Source: Cytobacillus dafuensis
GTDB taxonomy: Bacteria > Bacillota > Bacilli > Bacillales > Cytobacillaceae
Reading direction: 5' to 3'
NCBI RefSeq assembly: GCF_007995155.1
Contig: NZ_CP042593.1
Location: 4,506,001-4,570,000, forward strand
Length of the DNA: 64,000 nucleotides
Position 1 is the stretch's first letter; each line of letters begins with the position of its first letter. Under the pieces are notes generated by a model. It was not told the DNA's origin, searched no databases, and was given only the letters and a program-made list of their open reading frames with translations. Of the stretch, positions 54,565 through 62,891 are shown one piece after another. A program made the position numbers and the translations under genes.

Positions 54565-54672
54565 GTTGAGGTTAGTGCATTGCCAAAAAATGTACTGATT
54601 AAAATTGAAGCTATTGCTTATATAGGCAGTGAATGGGTTGATGTCATATACCGCACAGCCATTTACAATTAA
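54565..54672 (+). pseudogene. Remnant of a RidA (YjgF/UK114) family gene
   Basis: A 35-codon tail without a start reads VEVSALPKNVLIKIEAIAYI and ends DVIYRTAIYN. The first 20 residues match the conserved C-terminal signature of RidA imine deaminases. The upstream part is missing, and a terminator at 54717 may have belonged to this gene. Confidence 0.6.
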
Positions 54673-54716
54673 CGTTCTTAAAAAAAATAGCTATTACTTC
54701 AGTTCTTCTTTATTAC

Positions 54717-54746
54717 CACCGTTCCCTTTTCGAACGGTGTTTTTTA
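54717..54746 (+). terminator. Strong orphan terminator
   Basis: CACCGTTC and GAACGGTG form a perfect 8-bp stem with a 7-base loop, followed by TTTTTTAT. The only upstream coding trace is the RidA remnant. The 230 bases from here to the LCP gene hold nothing else recognised. Confidence 0.85.
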
Positions 54747-54979
54747 TATAAAAGTATCTGAATCCTTTAAGTATTTACTAGTTGTTACAATACAACTATG
54801 TCCTGTTAATCTTCGAATCTTTTCAAAATCATTATTTATCTCCCATAACATCCTCTTGCTATCAAACCCGTAGTCCTTTATCCCTAAAATCTTCTAAATA
54901 TCTTCATATCTTTTTTAGGAATTTTCTGCTATCATTTAGCTTACAATAAATTACATGTCATTTTGTGGGGGTCACAAGA

Positions 54980-55903
54980 ATGAAGGAAAAAAAGAAAAAA
55001 AGAACTTGGCTCCGCGTAATAGGAATCGTTGTTTTATTCATTGTGCTAGGTGCAGGTGCCTATGCCTATTCAATATATAAGTCATTAACAAATGCAGCCG
55101 AAACAATGCATCATCCTATTGATAGAAAAATGTCAGAGAAACGAGTTGAAGAAATAACTTTAGAGAAGCAAGAACCATTCTCTGTTCTTATGCTCGGTGT
55201 AGATGAACGAGAGGATGACCGCGGCCGCTCTGATTCCATCATAGTATTAACCATCAATTCAAATCAAAACTCAGTCAAAATGCTTAGCATTCCACGCGAC
55301 ACTAGAACGGAAATCGTAGGATACGGAAAAGAAGATAAAATTAATCATGCCTATGCGTTTGGCGGGATCGAAATGGCAATGGCGACAGTGGAAAATTTCC
55401 TCGATATCCCCATCGACTATTACATACAAATTAACATGGAAGGTTTCAAAGATATTGTTGATGCTGTAGGCGGGATTACTGTCAATAATGATTTTGACTT
55501 TTCGTATGGTGGTGTCCATTTTCCTAAAGGAGAAATCACATTAAATGGAGATAAAGCATTATTGTTTTCTCGAATGAGGCATGAAGATCCACGGGGAGAT
55601 GCTGGTCGTCAGCTCAGACAGCGCCAAATCATTCAAGCCATCATTAAAGAAGGGGCAAGCCTTTCCTCTTTAACCAATTACAATCAAGTTTTTAATGCGT
55701 TAGGCAATAATATAAAAACCAACCTAAACTTTAACGAAATGGTTGAGATTCAGAAAAATTATCGAGCAGCGGCCAAGAAGGTTGATCAAATATCGATAGA
55801 AGGAAAAGGCACGAAGATTGATCGTATATACTATCTCATTGTACCTGATGAGGAAAAGCAGCGAGTACAAGATGAATTGAAAGGTCATCTAGAAATTAAA
55901 TAA
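54980..55903 (+). CDS. LytR-CpsA-Psr (LCP) family cell-wall polymer ligase
   Basis: 307 residues. A cytosolic Lys-rich start (MKEKKKKRTW) leads to one membrane helix (VIGIVVLFIVLGAGAYAYSI) and an extracellular LCP domain: FSVLMLGVDERE, GRSDSIIVLTIN, LSIPRDTRTEI and LFSRMRHEDPRGDAGRQLRQ, with the conserved Arg and Asp residues that bind polyprenyl pyrophosphate. Such enzymes transfer teichoic acids or secondary polymers from the lipid carrier to peptidoglycan. ATG 54980 follows GGGGG by eight bases. It converges with mnaA, also a wall-polymer gene. Confidence 0.92.
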   Translation: MKEKKKKRTWLRVIGIVVLFIVLGAGAYAYSIYKSLTNAAETMHHPIDRKMSEKRVEEITLEKQEPFSVLMLGVDEREDDRGRSDSIIVLTINSNQNSVKMLSIPRDTRTEIVGYGKEDKINHAYAFGGIEMAMATVENFLDIPIDYYIQINMEGFKDIVDAVGGITVNNDFDFSYGGVHFPKGEITLNGDKALLFSRMRHEDPRGDAGRQLRQRQIIQAIIKEGASLSSLTNYNQVFNALGNNIKTNLNFNEMVEIQKNYRAAAKKVDQISIEGKGTKIDRIYYLIVPDEEKQRVQDELKGHLEIK

Positions 55904-55907
55904 TATG

Positions 55908-55939
55908 AAAAACCTCTTTCACTTGAGAGAGGTTTTTTT
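55908..55939. terminator. Terminator between the LCP gene and mnaA
   Basis: AAACCTCT and AGAGGTTT form the stem with a TTCACTTGAG loop, followed by TTTT on the plus strand; the A run on the left gives a U tract for the minus strand too. Confidence 0.8.
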
Positions 55940-55971
55940 CATGATTCCATGCTTTTCCAACCTAGAAACAC

Positions 55972-57114
55972 CTATATAAACGCTTCAGGTGGACTGTCAA
56001 CAAATCCGTAATAATGTAATATACCTTGTACAATCCTATGAGAGGCTTTTCCATCCCCATACGGATTCGATGCCTTTGACATCCGCTCGTATTCTTCTAT
56101 ATTAGTTAATAATTCCTTTGCTAGATCATAGACTCTATCCTCTTCTGTGCCAGCAAGCTTCAAAGTTCCAGCTTTAATTCCTTCTGGTCTTTCCGTTGTG
56201 TCACGTAGTACAAGTACCGGAACCCCTAATGAAGGCGCTTCCTCCTGTACTCCTCCCGAATCTGTTAAAATGATATAGGCTTTTGATGCAAAGTTATGAA
56301 AATCAACTACATCAAGTGGCTCAATTAAATGTATTCTGGGATCATTCCCAAGTATATTATCTGCTATTTCTCGTACTATCGGATTTAAATGCACAGGATA
56401 AACAACTTCAATATCGTTGTGCTCATTCACTAACCTCTTGATCGCTTTAAACATATTTCTCATCGGCTGACCAATATTTTCACGACGGTGTGCTGTTAAT
56501 AATATCATTTTGTTATTTCCTATTTTATCCAATACACTATGACTATAATTTCTAGAAACAGTTGTAGATAGTGCGTCAATAGCCGTATTTCCGGTTATAT
56601 AGATTGACTTTGAGCTCTTATTCTCATTTAATAAATTTCTTTGAGACTTTATCGTTGGAGAAAAGTGCAAATCCGCTATCACTCCAGTTAGCTGTCTATT
56701 CATTTCTTCAGGATATGGTGAGTATTTATTCCATGTCCTTAATCCAGCTTCAACATGTCCTACAGATATTTGATTATAATATGCTGCTAGACTGGCAACA
56801 AAAGTTGTTGAGGTATCTCCATGAACGAGTACAAGATCTGGTTGCACTTCCTTCATAACTTTATCTAATCCTTCCAAGGCTTTCGTCGTAATCCCAATAA
56901 GCGTTTGGCGTTCTTTCATAATATTAAGGTCAAAATCGGGTTGTATATTAAATACCTCAAGGACTTGATCAAGCATCTGCCTATGTTGAGCAGTTACTGT
57001 AACGATTGATTCAATTTGATTTTGGTATTTTTTCAACTCTAAAACTAACGGAGCCATTTTTATCGCCTCTGGCCTAGTTCCGAAAATTGTCATGACCTTA
57101 ATTTTCTTTACCAC
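55972..57114 (-). CDS. mnaA: UDP-N-acetylglucosamine 2-epimerase (non-hydrolysing)
   Basis: 380 residues, the same length as B. subtilis MnaA and highly similar: KVMTIFGTRPEAIKMAPLVL, VTAQHRQMLDQVL, VLVHGDTSTTF, GHVEAGLRTWNKYSP, LTAHRRENIGQPM, LTDSGGVQEEAPSLG and VLRDTTERPEG. It interconverts UDP-GlcNAc and UDP-ManNAc for linkage units and ManNAc-containing polymers. The GTG at 57114 gives an MnaA-like N-terminus with AGGTGA eight bases upstream; the GTG at 57126 overlaps that site. A WbpI-like role on UDP-GlcNAc3NAcA is conceivable given the 5' cluster, but the close MnaA match favours UDP-GlcNAc. Confidence 0.93.
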   Translation of the reverse strand: MVKKIKVMTIFGTRPEAIKMAPLVLELKKYQNQIESIVTVTAQHRQMLDQVLEVFNIQPDFDLNIMKERQTLIGITTKALEGLDKVMKEVQPDLVLVHGDTSTTFVASLAAYYNQISVGHVEAGLRTWNKYSPYPEEMNRQLTGVIADLHFSPTIKSQRNLLNENKSSKSIYITGNTAIDALSTTVSRNYSHSVLDKIGNNKMILLTAHRRENIGQPMRNMFKAIKRLVNEHNDIEVVYPVHLNPIVREIADNILGNDPRIHLIEPLDVVDFHNFASKAYIILTDSGGVQEEAPSLGVPVLVLRDTTERPEGIKAGTLKLAGTEEDRVYDLAKELLTNIEEYERMSKASNPYGDGKASHRIVQGILHYYGFVDSPPEAFI

Positions 57115-57206
57115 GTTTAGGTTCACCTCTTAATTACTAATATTTTACTATCGGTGAATATAAATTTTGAAAGTGTAAGAGAATCGTAGTTAATCGTTCT
57201 TATCAT

Positions 57207-57329
57207 CTATATACATTGTTTATTAAAATATTCTTGATACTTTTCACTAATCATTTGCCCCAATTCCTCATTCTTTAAGTACCATTGAATTGGTTGAGTA
57301 TTTGCTGTTTCAAACGTATTAGTGAGAAT
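57207..57329 (-). pseudogene. Remnant of an unidentified protein C-terminus
   Basis: A 40-codon open tail without a start reads TNTFETANTQPIQWYLKNEE followed by LGQMISEKYQEYFNKQ and a stop. The amphipathic helical character suggests the end of a real enzyme, possibly a glycosyltransferase, but the family is not recognised. It lies just upstream of mnaA in the same orientation. Confidence 0.4.
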
Positions 57330-57422
57330 TTAACCTAATGCTAGATAGTTAGAAATAATGTGAGAGATACTGCCCAGAGAAAAATAGAAAATGCGCTAAA
57401 TAAACATTTTTTAAATACTAAA

Positions 57423-57462
57423 GAGGCATCTCTAAGTCGAAAACTCGGCTTAGAGATGCCTC
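57423..57462. other. Long perfect inverted repeat
   Basis: GAGGCATCTCTAAG and CTTAGAGATGCCTC form a perfect 14-bp stem around TCGAAAACTCGG. It has no T run on the plus strand and only a short one on the minus, so its role as a terminator is uncertain. Confidence 0.55.
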
Positions 57463-57542
57463 CATTTATGTTTATACTCTTACCTTAATAAAGACGTTAT
57501 CTAAAGTACCAGGCACGGTTCTAAAATACGAACACACCTATC

Positions 57543-57558
57543 AATCAAACGTTTGATT
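57543..57558. promoter_or_regulatory. Palindrome AATCAAACGTTTGATT, copy 5
   Basis: A perfect 16-bp palindrome in the block duplicated at 46209-46345. Confidence 0.4.
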
Positions 57559-57625
57559 AATTTATTTCAGTGCCAACATAGGTACATTTCTTTTCTTATT
57601 GCACATTTTTATTCGAATTTGAAGC

Positions 57626-57648
57626 AAAAAAAAAGAGCCAAAAGGCTC
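57626..57648 (-). terminator. Terminator of the GIY-YIG gene
   Basis: On the minus strand GAGCC pairs with GGCTC around TTTT, followed by nine T, directly after the stop codon. Confidence 0.75.
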
Positions 57649-58044
57649 CTAACATCTCTTATTGAATATTGGTCTTTCAAGTTTCTCAATTAGGAAATGT
57701 TCAAGTGCAGAAATGAAATACCACTGATCAAAATCCTCAAATATTATTACTCCGATTTCAGTTTTATTATCATTAATCACTGTATCCCATTTTGTATCAC
57801 CGAAAGCATTTATTTGATTGAGTATTCTTGATTTTAATCCTACAGAAGGTAATGCTCGTCCAACATATACTATTTGCTCATCTTGAATAAAATAGTATAT
57901 CCCACATTCATTTTTTATTTCTTCAATGAAACTGTTGTCCATCCTTAAAGTTTCTATATTAGTCTTCATACCTCTTAAGAATAGACTTCCTTTTACTTTA
58001 GATGAGAACAAATCTAAAAAGCTTAATAAATCTATTTCACGCAT
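57649..58044 (-). CDS. GIY-YIG-like domain protein
   Basis: 131 residues. The C-terminal half has CGIYYFIQDEQIVYVGRALP (GIY ... YVG), an LKSRI helix and a late ALEHFLIEKLERPIFNKR with the Glu and Pro-x-x-Asn typical of the GIY-YIG fold. The N-terminal ~45 residues are not recognised. Relatives include homing and repair nucleases. GGAGG seven bases before ATG 58044 sets the start; the open frame to 58107 is unsupported. Comparison with 46.2-46.4 kb shows that the segment carrying this gene is absent from a duplicated flank, so the gene may have been inserted here. Confidence 0.7.
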   Translation of the reverse strand: MREIDLLSFLDLFSSKVKGSLFLRGMKTNIETLRMDNSFIEEIKNECGIYYFIQDEQIVYVGRALPSVGLKSRILNQINAFGDTKWDTVINDNKTEIGVIIFEDFDQWYFISALEHFLIEKLERPIFNKRC

Positions 58045-58228
58045 CAAAATTCCTCCATGATTATCCATAATAATGACGAATACGTTCCAAGGGCAATTTA
58101 GTTTCATTTAAAAACTCTATACTGTTCACATAATTATCCGAATGCGATATCATCAATCTATTAAAAAGTTTCTCCCTAACTTAAAGACTTACCGCTCCAA
58201 CTAATTTGGAGCAAAAATCACAATACTC

Positions 58229-60025
58229 TTATCGATTTTCAGAAACAATTACATCTTGAGTGCTTTCAGGTAACTTATATTTGTTCGCCCCTTCTTTTAC
58301 GTTGTAAATCATGTTTTTATTAATAATCGAATGATTGATGGAATTAGCCGTAATTCGTGTCCCATTTTCACACGTTGAACAGCCTTTTAATTGGTTATTT
58401 GTATAAACCAAGCCGGCAATAGAATGGGCTTCTATATCTACAAGATATTCGCCATTGCTTTGATAATCCTCCGCTATGGTAAAGATGTTATTCGAGATAT
58501 TCATCCCATCTATGAATAATCGCCCTCTGAACTTTGCATTTGGATCATCTGGATTGTCCTTCATTTGAATTACCGGTCCATGCAAATTATCAATTGTATT
58601 TGCGTAAATGATAATATTGTTGACTTCTAATCCTGATTTAAGGAATAGGAACCCCTTATTGCTTGCTGCTTCTAGGTTACCTGAAAAGCTGTTACCCATA
58701 ATATTAAACCCTGTTGCCTTATGTAAAATCTTAATATTATCATCTTGATTTCCATAAAAATTGTTCCCGTTAATGGTTACATTACTACTATTCCAAAATT
58801 CTATTGCATTGCTTTTACTGCCGCTTAATTCATTTCCGGTTATCTCAATTATTTGCATTTTTGATGTATCATCCGTATGATTCTCAAACTTAATTAATGA
58901 GGACGTAGCTGCTAAATGTTCTTCAATGCTATTCCCTATAATTTGAATTTGCGACATATCGCCTAAGGAATTGTCTGTTAGTAAGAAATGAATACTATTT
59001 TCGTTCCCTTCCTGCTCTCCCCCGCCGCCTTCTAAGTCATTTCCAATAATATGTATATTATGAACATCGCTATCTTCAAAGAATAAATTCTTTTTGGTAA
59101 AAGAAATATGGTTATTTTCAATTATTTGTTGATGAAGATTCACTTTATTCCAATGGATACCATAGTTCCTTATATTCCATATTTGATTATTTTCAATGAT
59201 GACATTCCGGTTATAGCCTATAAATTCAATTCCTGTTTTTAAATTATATAAATGATTGTTCTTAATGATTAGCCCAAAAGTACCCTCAGCTTGAATCCCT
59301 GTTCCAACGTAAGAGTCAGACTTAGAATAAATTTGCAGATTAGACACAATCGGCATAAATTCTTTCTCTGCTATTAAATTATTTTGTTCACTATTAGGTG
59401 ATGCACCCTTCGTTTCTTTTGATCCTAATAACTTTAGTCCAATAATGTCTTCTTCTAATACAAGATAGCTATTATTTCCGTTAATCATTTTAATCTTTTC
59501 GATATCAATCGTTACAGTATCTTTGATTAAATATCGCTTACCTTCTTCTAACTCAAGGACACTCCCATTTCCACTGTTGGCTGCATTCTGAAAGGCTAGA
59601 CTATCATCCGTCTTTGCATCTCCCAGCGCTCCAAAGTCTTCAGGTGAAATCGGGGAATTTAAACAATTTCTCACCTTTCCATTAACCTTAATATCAGAGA
59701 ACTTTACAGCAGATCCTTCACGATTTAAATATCCACTTGGAGTTGAAACAGAAATCGTTGTCTGATTTCGTCCAGCACCTATCAATTCAACTCCCTCTCT
59801 GATATCAAGTTCTTCCTTAATTTCATACTTATTAGGAGGAAAATAAATTTTCCCGCCGGACTTTTTAGATACATACGTTATGGCAGCCTGGATGCTTTGA
59901 AAATCATTCACATTATAAACATACTCTTCTAATGGTGTTCTAGTAGTTTTTTTCGTATTTAATACATACATCATTGCTATTATCAAGAGAAATAGAGATG
60001 CTACGTACACCATTTTTTTCTTCAT
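58229..60025 (-). CDS. Secreted or membrane-anchored right-handed parallel beta-helix protein
   Basis: 598 residues. An N-terminal signal anchor (MVYVASLFLLIIAMMYVL) is followed by two pectate-lyase-3-like entries (QAAITYVSKKSGGKIYFPPN and SPEDFGALGDAKTDDSLAFQ) and then many beta-helix rungs (IIKNNHLYNLKTGIEFIGYN, VIIENNQIWNIRNYGIHWN). Such proteins bind or cut polysaccharides; no catalytic residues can be assigned. ATG 60025 has AGGGGA six bases upstream; the frame is open to 60088. Its position after the wall-polymer gene mnaA suggests a surface polysaccharide role. A fragment of its 3' end also lies at 46.35-46.43 kb. Confidence 0.82.
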   Translation of the reverse strand: MKKKMVYVASLFLLIIAMMYVLNTKKTTRTPLEEYVYNVNDFQSIQAAITYVSKKSGGKIYFPPNKYEIKEELDIREGVELIGAGRNQTTISVSTPSGYLNREGSAVKFSDIKVNGKVRNCLNSPISPEDFGALGDAKTDDSLAFQNAANSGNGSVLELEEGKRYLIKDTVTIDIEKIKMINGNNSYLVLEEDIIGLKLLGSKETKGASPNSEQNNLIAEKEFMPIVSNLQIYSKSDSYVGTGIQAEGTFGLIIKNNHLYNLKTGIEFIGYNRNVIIENNQIWNIRNYGIHWNKVNLHQQIIENNHISFTKKNLFFEDSDVHNIHIIGNDLEGGGGEQEGNENSIHFLLTDNSLGDMSQIQIIGNSIEEHLAATSSLIKFENHTDDTSKMQIIEITGNELSGSKSNAIEFWNSSNVTINGNNFYGNQDDNIKILHKATGFNIMGNSFSGNLEAASNKGFLFLKSGLEVNNIIIYANTIDNLHGPVIQMKDNPDDPNAKFRGRLFIDGMNISNNIFTIAEDYQSNGEYLVDIEAHSIAGLVYTNNQLKGCSTCENGTRITANSINHSIINKNMIYNVKEGANKYKLPESTQDVIVSENR

Positions 60026-60235
60026 GATTAGTCCCCTAATTTTTTCTGTGTCTAGTGTTTTCATTTCATCTTTCCCCTTATTAATCATGACCTTTCATAT
60101 GGGAATTTATCCATACCACTTAACCAGTTCAATGGATGCATATCGTATATCAAACAGCTATTAACACACACAACTTTATACCTATTATACTAATAAAATT
60201 AGATTTCCGAAGAGAATTTTATGATTTTTTATACA

Positions 60236-60255
60236 TTAATCAAACGTTTGATTAA
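60236..60255. promoter_or_regulatory. 20-bp palindrome TTAATCAAACGTTTGATTAA, copy 6
   Basis: Perfect palindrome about 210 bases upstream of the beta-helix gene; with copy 5 it brackets that gene and the GIY-YIG gene. Confidence 0.45.
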
Positions 60256-60341
60256 ATTCAAAAGCTCTCATTGTAAAATAAATAATTCTTATAGATAAAT
60301 AAAATGCATCAAATAGAGAACATATTCCTAAAATTTTTTCC

Positions 60342-60375
60342 AAAAGAAAAACCCTGCAGGCGATTACCCTACAGG
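60342..60375 (-). terminator. Orphan minus-strand terminator
   Basis: On the minus strand CCTGTAGG pairs with CCTGCAGG (one G-U), followed by GTTTTTCTTTT. No minus-strand gene lies upstream within the gap, so it may end a small RNA from 60.4-60.7 kb. Confidence 0.55.
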
Positions 60376-60534
60376 ACTTCCTTCATACTAGACTATTCAT
60401 TTGGCAAGGTTCGATGGGTGACTGTGGTGCTGTTCCCATTTTGAAACACCTTTTCTTAATTATGTAGTAAGTTTTAAAAATATCGTATATACCCTCTAAA
60501 GCTGCTTATAATATCATAGGTTCGCTTGTTAAAC

Positions 60535-60690
60535 GGGATCGTTGTCCCAACCAACCTGAAACATGTTTATACAAGTAGGGGGTGAACAGTTTTGCGGAAG
60601 GGATCAAGTCCCACGGGCGCTACGTTCTACCCCGACTACCGTTATAATAAGAACATATAAAACAGGTCAACCAGGAATATCTGGCTAACC
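60535..60690. other. Unexplained GC-richer block with several small hairpins
   Basis: The gap 60026-61055 has no intact gene. This block holds GGGATCGTTGTCCC (60535), GGGATCAAGTCCC (60600) and GGTCAACCAG...CTGGCTAACC (60665), with a GC-rich middle (CCACGGGCGCTACG). It does not match tRNA, T-box or the riboswitch classes I can recall. Confidence 0.35.
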
Positions 60691-60788
60691 TTATATTACG
60701 ATCGGGCGCGATTATAGAATAACTTTAAGATTTAAACAACTTTACTGTAATATTTTTTAGTGCAGTGAGATATCTACGTCAATTATTT

Positions 60789-60840
60789 TTAACCCCATGC
60801 TAATCAGCATGGGGTTATGCTGTTAGAGGTTTTAAAATTG
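60789..60840. repeat. AACCCC hairpin repeat, left copy
   Basis: AACCCCATGCT and AGCATGGGGTT form a perfect 11-bp stem, followed by ATGCTGTTAGAGGTTTTAAAAT. A diverged copy with the same 3' tail lies at 62697. Confidence 0.55.
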
Positions 60841-61022
60841 ATTAACTTAATTGCCAATTAACGATAATAAAAACGGGAAAACTTCTTAATATTTTTGTAT
60901 TGCTGATTACTTTGTACATAGGTTTTGTCTTGCTGTAAAATAATTTACATTCCAAATTTCGAAAAATTATATAAACTTTTTTCAGATTTACCTCCACAAA
61001 CCTGTCTGCTTTTGTCGAAGGG

Positions 61023-61028
61023 TATAAT
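61023..61028 (+). promoter_or_regulatory. -10 element of the DUF5667 gene
   Basis: TATAAT 27 bases before the start; no good -35 is visible at 16-18 bp spacing. AGGAGGAA follows as the ribosome binding site. Confidence 0.45.
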
Positions 61029-61055
61029 GAAAATCAGATTAGGAGGAAACAATCT

Positions 61056-62345
61056 ATGAAAATTAAAAAATCACTATTAAGCGGTGCAGCAGCATCAGCA
61101 CTTCTTCTTTCTTCTTTAGGAACAGGCGCTGCATATGCAAATGAGGATACAGTTGAAACAACCACACCAGTTACGGAAGAAGCAGTTGAAGTTGATGTAA
61201 ACGATGAAGCTGCAGCAGAAGATAAGGCTTCAGAAGAAGTGACTACGGATGAGGAAGTTGCAACAGAGGAAGAGGTAACTGAAGAAAATTCTGCTACTGA
61301 AGAAGAAGCAGATGACACAGAAACAACAGAAGAAACGGATCAGAAGCAAGAAGATGCACCGGCTTTGGTTCCTGGAGATTTCTTCTACTTTGTAAAAATT
61401 ATGATGGAAAAGGTAAGACTTGCTGTCACAGTTGATGATTACAAGGAAGCTCGTCTTTTAGCTGATTTTGCTGCAGAGCGTATTGCTGAAGCAAATGCAT
61501 TGCTTACAGAGGGAAAAACAGATGAGGCAACAGCACTTTTAGAAGAGGCAATCGCTACTCAAAAGGAAGCTACTGACAGTTTAGCAGAATCAGAAGAAAT
61601 TGCTGGTAAGGATACAGAAGCGACAGAGGAAGCTGCTGATGAAACTGAAGTAACTGAAGATCAGGCAGCTGAAGACACTGAAGCGACAGCAGATACAGCG
61701 GAAGGCGAAGAAGTTGCAGCAGAAGATGAAAAGACAGAAGATGAAGTAGAAGCGAAACTTGCTCAAAACATTGATGCATTAGCTGCAGCATTATCACATG
61801 TTAAAAATCCTAAAGCTCAATTAGCATTAATGAAAAATATTCAAAAGTCTTTTGCGAAATTAGACAAAAAACTTGCAAAGCTTGAAGCTAAAGCAGAAAA
61901 ATTCGCAGTTGAAACTACTGATGATGATAAAGTAGTTGAGGAAGAAGCAGCAGTAGATACTGAAACTGCGGCAACAGAAGAAACCCCAGTAGAAGAAGCA
62001 ACAAAGGAAACAGTAGTTGAGGAAGTAGTAACTAAAGAAACAGTAGTAGAAGAAGTAACAGAGGAATCAGCGGTAAAAGAAACAGTAACAGACGAACAAG
62101 CTGAGACTGAAGTTGCAGAAGAAACGAAAGAAACTACTGTTGTTGCTCCAGGATTAGCTAAGAAAGAAGAAGCAAAGGCTAAGGCTGCAGAAAAGCGTGC
62201 TGAAGGTCAGGCAACAGGTGCTGCTAAAAAGCAAGAAGCTCAAGAAAAGCAAGTTGATAAACAACAACAAGTAAATGAAAAGAAACAAAACGGCCAAAAT
62301 AAAGGCGCTGAAAATAAGAAAGACCATGGTAAAGGAAACGAATAA
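61056..62345 (+). CDS. Secreted acidic DUF5667-domain protein
   Basis: 429 residues. Signal peptide MKIKKSLLSGAAASALLLSS (cleavage near AYA). An acidic, Thr/Glu-rich linker leads to a DUF5667 domain at about residues 105-175 (PGDFFYFVKIMMEKVRLAVT, ARLLADFAAERIAEANALL), which in other proteins sits outside the membrane next to anchors. A second helical block follows at about 235-285 (NPKAQLALMKNIQKSFAKLD), then long VEE/TKE repeats and a Lys/Gln-rich tail. The strongly biased composition explains a Ser-rich antisense frame. Function unknown; a surface spacer protein is plausible. Confidence 0.8.
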   Translation: MKIKKSLLSGAAASALLLSSLGTGAAYANEDTVETTTPVTEEAVEVDVNDEAAAEDKASEEVTTDEEVATEEEVTEENSATEEEADDTETTEETDQKQEDAPALVPGDFFYFVKIMMEKVRLAVTVDDYKEARLLADFAAERIAEANALLTEGKTDEATALLEEAIATQKEATDSLAESEEIAGKDTEATEEAADETEVTEDQAAEDTEATADTAEGEEVAAEDEKTEDEVEAKLAQNIDALAAALSHVKNPKAQLALMKNIQKSFAKLDKKLAKLEAKAEKFAVETTDDDKVVEEEAAVDTETAATEETPVEEATKETVVEEVVTKETVVEEVTEESAVKETVTDEQAETEVAEETKETTVVAPGLAKKEEAKAKAAEKRAEGQATGAAKKQEAQEKQVDKQQQVNEKKQNGQNKGAENKKDHGKGNE

Positions 62346-62357
62346 TACATTTCATAG

Positions 62358-62390
62358 ACCTAGTACTCCGAGTACTAGGTTTATTTTTTT
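62358..62390 (+). terminator. Terminator of the DUF5667 gene
   Basis: ACCTAGTACT and AGTACTAGGT form a perfect 10-bp stem with a CCG loop, followed by TTATTTTTTT. Confidence 0.92.
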
Positions 62391-62691
62391 GCCTAGTAGT
62401 TTAGGAAGCAAATCTTATGCTTAAACCATAATGCAAATGGCAACGAATAATATTCGGTAACAGCCGTTTATTTACCTTATAAAATTAGATAAAATGAGTC
62501 AGTACTTTACAAATGGAACTAACAATAACCTTATCAAATTCCATAGATCTTATAAACATTCTTAATCAATTACATTTGATTACTCTTATTCAAGAAAAGG
62601 GCACTATTATGGAGTAACATATTAATTTAAACGTCTTTATTGTTATGTTTATTAAGTAAAGTGAAGTATTACATCAAAGATTAAACAACTA

Positions 62692-62755
62692 TATTTTAAC
62701 CCCGTCCTACATTTAGAGCGGGTTATGCTTGTTTGAGGTTTTAAAATCATTCCTT
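62692..62755. repeat. AACCCC hairpin repeat, right copy
   Basis: TTTTAACCCCGTCCTACATT...GCGGGTTATGCTTGTTTGAG and GGTTTTAAAATC match the layout of 60789-60840. The rest of the gap 62346-62891 is AT-rich with nothing else recognised. Confidence 0.5.
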
Positions 62756-62795
62756 AATAATAAATTAAACTAAAAAACTACCTCTCTATTTAGGT

Positions 62796-62831
62796 AAAAA
62801 AAAAGGAGCTACCGCCATATACGGTAACTCC
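62796..62831 (-). terminator. Terminator of the S-layer-like gene
   Basis: On the minus strand GGAGTTACCG pairs with CGGTAGCTCC, followed by nine T. Confidence 0.9.
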
Positions 62832-62891
62832 TCATTATTCATGTCCATCCACATATGTCAGTTGACTAAGGGATGATACCTGATATTGGTA

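Noticed and set aside
61034..61318. Ser/Ala-rich 94-codon minus-strand frame
   Set aside because: Shadow of the Glu/Thr-rich DUF5667 gene, which has a signal peptide and AGGAGG site.
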